Assembly: GCF_000328475.2 (NCBI RefSeq)
Contig: NC_026487.1
Coordinates: forward strand, 1-64,000
Reading direction: 5' to 3'
DNA length: 64,000 nucleotides
Origin: Mycosarcoma maydis
Lineage: Eukaryota; Basidiomycota; Ustilaginomycetes; Ustilaginales
Shown: one piece after another, positions 60,341-64,000 of the stretch
Numbering within the stretch: position 1 is the stretch's first letter
How the letters are laid out: each line of letters opens with the position of its first letter
Position numbers and translations under genes: made by a program
The notes under the pieces: model-generated
What the model was told of the DNA's origin: nothing
Databases searched by the model: none
The model's input: the letters and a program-made list of their open reading frames with translations, nothing else

Positions 60341-60428
60341 TAACTCATAACTCACAACTCACAGCTCACAGCTCACAGCTCACAACTGGACATGTGATTC
60401 GTGCTTCGTGCTTCGTGATTCGTGATTT
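60341..60428. repeat. 7-bp tandem block followed by heptamers
   Basis: First a 7-bp unit, aactcac/agctcac, in six to seven tandem copies (60341-60387), then cgtgattcgtgcttcgtgct-type heptamers (60393-60428). Both share the 7-bp period, and actcac resembles the complement of the same family (gtgagt). Confidence 0.75.
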
Positions 60429-60484
60429 GATGAAATTTGGGGTCTCGGACCCTGGCTTGTCCGACCACTGACACGGGAAGGCAT

Positions 60485-60505
60485 AGAGAGAGAGAGAGAG
60501 AGAGA
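60485..60505. repeat. (GA)n microsatellite
   Basis: About ten GA dinucleotides without interruption. Confidence 0.85.
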
Positions 60506-60884
60506 AATACGATTTGATATTATTTTCTGTCGTCTTGAAAAGTACATACTGTACTGTAACTTAGCGACCACAATGCCTCGTTCGGGCTCACGAATTGGTC
60601 ACAACGCGGTCATAGCGTATTCGTGATTAAGCGAGAGTGTCCGGAGTTGAGAAATATGGCACGTTTTCGACGAGCGACGCCACTGATGCGGGCAGGAAGA
60701 GCAACACCGACGCGCGCGCAACATTCGTGATAAGTTAACTTGGTTGGCGATAGAAAGGCTGTTCTCTCGCTTAAATCACACCAATCGTGAATCGGGCATT
60801 GTGACTTGTGAATTGTGACTTTGAATTGTGCAGGAACACCGACGGCGCGCGGTCAACTTGACAGCGCAGACAAAAGCGCACGCG

Positions 60885-60938
60885 AAATCGTAAATAATCG
60901 TAAATCGTAAATCGTAAATCGTGTGTGAATCGCGAATG
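60885..60938. repeat. Heptamer tandem array (ATCGTAA)
   Basis: A run of aaatcgt units with a 7-bp period, at least four in succession, ending in gtgtgtgaatcgcgaatgc. This is a variant of AATCGTG with A replacing the last G. Confidence 0.8.
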
Positions 60939-61532
60939 CACCTCGCTCGGCCAATTTCGAAAGTCAGCCGCACCTTTTGAAACAGTTGTGAATTTGGCCT
61001 TCTCCAAAACGTGGTTTCGTTCCGTCTGCTCTTGCTTCATCGCGTCAACCAACAGCCTCGACTCACGATTCTTGACAAGTTACTTGAATCTTGCGTCGGA
61101 ATGGATAATCAAAATCCAATACGACCGACACTTTTCCACGCTGGCATACCTGTTTCGGCAAGAGCCTTGTGCGAGCACATACACATCTCACATCCGAGGC
61201 CATTGCATGCGCTGGAGCTGTGCTGCTATAAGTGCGCGATTATCATCTCATTACACAGCCACCACCGAGCACCACCGAGCAAAGCACCTGGCTCTACCGA
61301 CTCACCTGACACCACTCATGACTTGCCTAACCCCAAGTCGTTGAATAACTGACACAAAATCAGTGCCACAAATTGCACACAAAAATTCAAAGCCCCCCCA
61401 ACCCTCACACACTTGCGTCGTAACTGTGACTGACACTCGTGACTCCGACTTGCAACGCTCTCCATATTCATAAATGATTTTCGCTTCTAATCGAGTGTGT
61501 ACAACCATGGCCAAAAGCGCACCGTACACCCG

Positions 61533-62318
61533 TCATTCTTCATCGATCATCCGTTCTTTGTGCTCGTCGCGCTGCCTGTGCGCTTCCCTCTTCGCTGCTA
61601 GCGCCTGATTGCGTGGCGACTTGGCAAACATGGTCCTTTGCGCGTTGAATCTCGCTTGCGACTTGGCCATCTCTTCCACTACCATACTCATCGCTGCCAG
61701 CGCCGCCGGGTCCCAGCTCTCGCTCGTGATACTCTTGACAAAGTCGCCGCGTTGGTGTGTGAACGCATCCGAAATGTATGCGTGCACCGCTTCTGAGATG
61801 GCGTGGTTGGGCAGAAGGCATCGCTGGTGCGCCTGTCCGTGTGAACTGGGGCTCGCATCAAGAGTCGGTGAAACGTCCGTCAAAGCGATCATACGTTCAC
61901 GGCAGGGCGATCCATTGGCCCACAAGTGATCGTCTCGCAGTTCACCCTCTCCATCGCCGTCGTCACCTTCTCTTGTCGTTTCCTTGTCCAATGTTGGTGT
62001 GATATCTGTCGTCAAACGCTCTTCCTGCACCAGTCGCTGCACATCGTCATACAGCATGGCCCACCTCGCGTCACCAGCAGGCGCACGTGCCAATCCATCG
62101 TCCATCACCGCCTTGTCCACCAATTTCTGTGCTGCTTCCGGTAACCGCCGCTTCTTGTATCCTGGCAGCATGTGATCCGTAAAACGCTGATTCTCGGCGT
62201 TGGCGTGTCGCCGTTCAGCTTGATGCTCCTCTCTTCCTCGCTTGATGCGTTGGTCCGATGGACGCTTCGTCTCCGACGCCTTGCGTTGGTCCTCGGAGCC
62301 TGCCTTTGTCTCGCTCAT
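61533..62318 (-). CDS. Hypothetical protein overlapping the DnaJ stop codon
   Basis: Encodes 261 residues from ATG 62318, whose last two bases are part of the TGA stop of the DnaJ gene (ATGA). The protein is very hydrophilic. A Lys/Arg/Glu-rich first part (RIKRGREEHQAERRHANAEN) leads to GYKKRRLPEAAQKLVDKAV and ARWAMLYDDVQRLVQEERL, which look like a folded helical core. An acidic stretch (DGDGEGELRDDHLW) follows, then a second conserved-looking part (LPNHAISEAVHAYISDAF, DPAALAAMSMVVEEMAKSQA) and a basic tail. There is no signal or membrane segment. A nuclear protein is likely. I recognise no family. Translation could also begin at the internal Met of MLPGYKKRR. Confidence 0.6.
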   Translation of the reverse strand: MSETKAGSEDQRKASETKRPSDQRIKRGREEHQAERRHANAENQRFTDHMLPGYKKRRLPEAAQKLVDKAVMDDGLARAPAGDARWAMLYDDVQRLVQEERLTTDITPTLDKETTREGDDGDGEGELRDDHLWANGSPCRERMIALTDVSPTLDASPSSHGQAHQRCLLPNHAISEAVHAYISDAFTHQRGDFVKSITSESWDPAALAAMSMVVEEMAKSQARFNAQRTMFAKSPRNQALAAKREAHRQRDEHKERMIDEE

Positions 62319-63076
62319 TGCGGCACGGGTCGCGTTTGCTGGTTGAGCACACGCTGAAGCAAGTTTGTCAACACCTCGGCTCTCTGCGCAGCTCCCAATG
62401 ACATAAACACCTCGGCTACGCTCTTTCCTTTGGCGTCTCGAATCCTTCCGAGCTGACTTCCGGCGAAAGCGCCCGCAAGTGCACCAGGAATGTTGCCTAC
62501 AATGAAGCCAAGCGCTGTACCAGATGCGCCACCCACCCACTTCCAGAACGGGGCAACGCGGTGCACCTCGGGTCGAAGCAGCTCTTCAAAGACGTTGGCA
62601 AACACACCGTCCGCCTGTGGTTGATGGCTACCAGCTCTGCGACGACGATCCTCGTTGGTGTCGGTGCGGTTACTGTCGTTGTTGTCGTCGTTTTGCTGCT
62701 CGTCCTGCTTGAACGCGCCAGGGAAGAAGCTCTGGAAAAAGTTGGCCGAGTAGCTTTGCTCCTTTTCGCTAAACTCGGATGCGGCTTCGTCGTCCTCGTC
62801 GTACGATGCGTTGGAATAGAAAGAGTCGGTGCTCGGGCGCGAGTTGCGCAGCTGGTCGTACTCTCGACGTCGATCCGTTTCCGAGAGAACGTAGTAGGCG
62901 TCTGCGAGCGTCTGAAACTTCTGCGTGTAGCGTTGTCGCTCTGCCGGCGTGGCGTTGGGGAAACGATCCGGATGCGTCTTGAGCGAGCGCCGCTTGTACG
63001 CTTCCTTGATCTCGGCAGCAGAAGCAGTCGCACTCACACCCAGCGTTCGATAGTAGTCGGGAAGAGGCGCGTCCAT
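62315..63076 (-). CDS. DnaJ (J-domain) protein
   Basis: Encodes 253 residues from ATG 63076, the first ATG of the frame, placed seven residues before the J domain. The J domain fills residues 6-72: DYYRTLGVSATASAAEIKEA, the HPD motif at 35-37, and FQTLADAYYVLSETDRRREYD. A polar linker with an acidic segment follows, then a second conserved part, VFEELLRPEV, FWKWVGGASGTALGFIVGNI and PGALAGAFAGSQLGRIRDAKG. Its glycine-rich hydrophobic stretch may sit in a membrane. This pairing is known from a fungal group of J proteins. The HPD motif means it can stimulate Hsp70; the partner and place are not shown by the sequence. The stop codon overlaps the next start codon. Confidence 0.9.
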   Translation of the reverse strand: MDAPLPDYYRTLGVSATASAAEIKEAYKRRSLKTHPDRFPNATPAERQRYTQKFQTLADAYYVLSETDRRREYDQLRNSRPSTDSFYSNASYDEDDEAASEFSEKEQSYSANFFQSFFPGAFKQDEQQNDDNNDSNRTDTNEDRRRRAGSHQPQADGVFANVFEELLRPEVHRVAPFWKWVGGASGTALGFIVGNIPGALAGAFAGSQLGRIRDAKGKSVAEVFMSLGAAQRAEVLTNLLQRVLNQQTRPVPQ

Positions 63077-64000
63077 ACTCGCACTTGTTCCGAAGAGCGT
63101 ACGTTGCGCGTGGTTAGACAAGGGAAACGGTACCTGCTTGGCGTCAAAGCTCCCTCTATGGTCGCGGTGATGGACGTAGGTGGAGGTTGCGGGACAAGAC
63201 GCGGCGGGCGGAGGATCTGTGCCGCTTGACTCTTTGTTCAATGGCCGTGTTCGACCTCAAGTGGCCAACGACTGAAACCACGCAATGAGGAAGAGGACAG
63301 GCAGCTGAAAGCGTTGAGCGCCGCCTCCACGTCAGACCCAAGAAGCGAGCAGAGCAGCGCCAAAACGGGGCAAAATAAACAAGGCTCTAGACGAGTCAAA
63401 TCTGTGAATGTCGTCACTGCTGTTTCCCTTAAAATGATAGCACTTGTGACTGCTGAGTTGTCTGCCAAACCCCACAAAAAAAAAACCACAGGAATCGTGA
63501 ATAGGCTGGCATGTTGATGTGATGAATCAGGCTGAGTCAGATTAACTACTACATCACCGATATTCTTGTCCAATCTGTAAAAATCGGGAGGTTGACAATC
63601 TCTTCTGCACAAACTCTCACATCTCCACGCTTGTGCCTCGTGCCTTTACCCTTCCTTTTCTGCAGTTCTAGTCTCTGCTCCTCCATCGCTCTCTCAAACC
63701 AGTCGACCTTCTGAAGTCATCTCGTGCCCTTGAGCTCACGCGTGTGACGTGCAGATAATCAGCATTCGTCGGACAGCGTCTATGATCGACTAGGGAGAAT
63801 CGTACACGGTGACTGCTGATAGATGTACACATTTCTAGTGCAGGTTGTCCCTTCTTGTCGTTGAACCGAGATGTGCACGAGCCGGCGGCTGCATCGAGTA
63901 AGACAATCGAGCTTCCAACTGAGGCTGCAACGGCGATCCTTCAGGCGGGAAGCGTGGAGCATGCAGAGTAGGTACCACGCCTTGCTCTATGTTACCGAGA
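63077..64000. other. Right edge, promoter of the DnaJ gene
   Basis: No gene is supported. It contains a heptamer pair near 63493 (aatcgtgaatagg) and, before that, an A-rich run (aaaaaaaaa, about 63476-63484). Weak open frames on both strands lack protein-like character. A gene reaching in from beyond 64000 cannot be excluded. Confidence 0.45.

Larger units (their letters stand above)
60016..61532. other. Intergenic
   Basis: Holds the GT31-like promoter and the 3' flank of the downstream ORF. It contains the tandem block at 60341-60387, heptamers (60182, 60393-60428, 60620, 60725, 60783-60829, 60885-60938), a GA microsatellite (60485-60505) and catactgtactgtaac at about 60545. No gene is supported. 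Confidence 0.55.

Noticed and set aside
1..64000. tRNA, 5S rRNA or snRNA genes
   Set aside because: I looked for A/B-box-type sequences (GTTCRANNC near a suitable 5' part) and found none I could fold with confidence. A tRNAscan-type search would settle it.

Overview
This window is nuclear DNA from a basidiomycete fungus, almost certainly a smut (Ustilaginales: Ustilago, Sporisorium or a close relative). The evidence is compact genes with few short GT-AG introns (ERG24, EMC7 and the ataxin-10 gene each have one), pyrimidine-rich leaders, a typical fungal gene set (ERG24, KRE6, MMM1, SCS7, VTC1) and GC-rich coding DNA. The spacers are full of short TCGTGATT/AATCACGA-type repeats. One 100-N assembly gap lies at 43717-43816.

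Layout. 1-5.6 kb: a weak hypothetical gene and a decayed locus on the minus strand (a tandem DUF333 gene of bacterial type beside a degenerate AAA-ATPase relic). 5.6-14 kb: an XLF/Nej1-like end-joining factor, sterol C14-reductase ERG24, EMC7 and an ataxin-10 homologue. 15.3-16 kb: a cysteine-rich secreted protein. 16-28 kb: mostly gene-poor, holding only a large GT2 polysaccharide synthase of the ZtGT2/FgGT2 type (20-22.8 kb). 28-38.3 kb: dense housekeeping block with KRE6-like beta-glucan protein, MMM1 (ERMES), SCS7 sphingolipid 2-hydroxylase, a Pop8/Rpp14-like RNase P protein and tRNase Z. 39.8-47.4 kb: a hypothetical protein, a small secreted protein, a single-pass membrane protein split by the gap and a multi-pass membrane protein. 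47.7-53.6 kb: a mitochondrial RCC1-like protein, a triple-KH RNA-binding protein and VTC1. 54.8-63.1 kb: a polyglutamine FAR1/zinc-knuckle protein, a LOA1-like acyltransferase, a GT31-like Golgi glycosyltransferase, and a DnaJ protein whose stop codon overlaps the start codon of the next ORF.

The genes are mostly unrelated housekeeping functions, with a theme of lipid, membrane and cell-wall biosynthesis (ERG24, SCS7, LOA1, KRE6, GT2, GT31, MMM1, EMC7, VTC1). One neighbourhood with a shared pathway is the tandem RNase P-type protein and tRNase Z, which act on the two ends of pre-tRNA. The strongest unexplained signal is the dispersed 7-bp unit ANTCGTG (N is any of the four bases). It occurs singly and in short tandem arrays in almost every spacer, often within a few hundred bases upstream of a gene, and is nearly absent from coding sequence.
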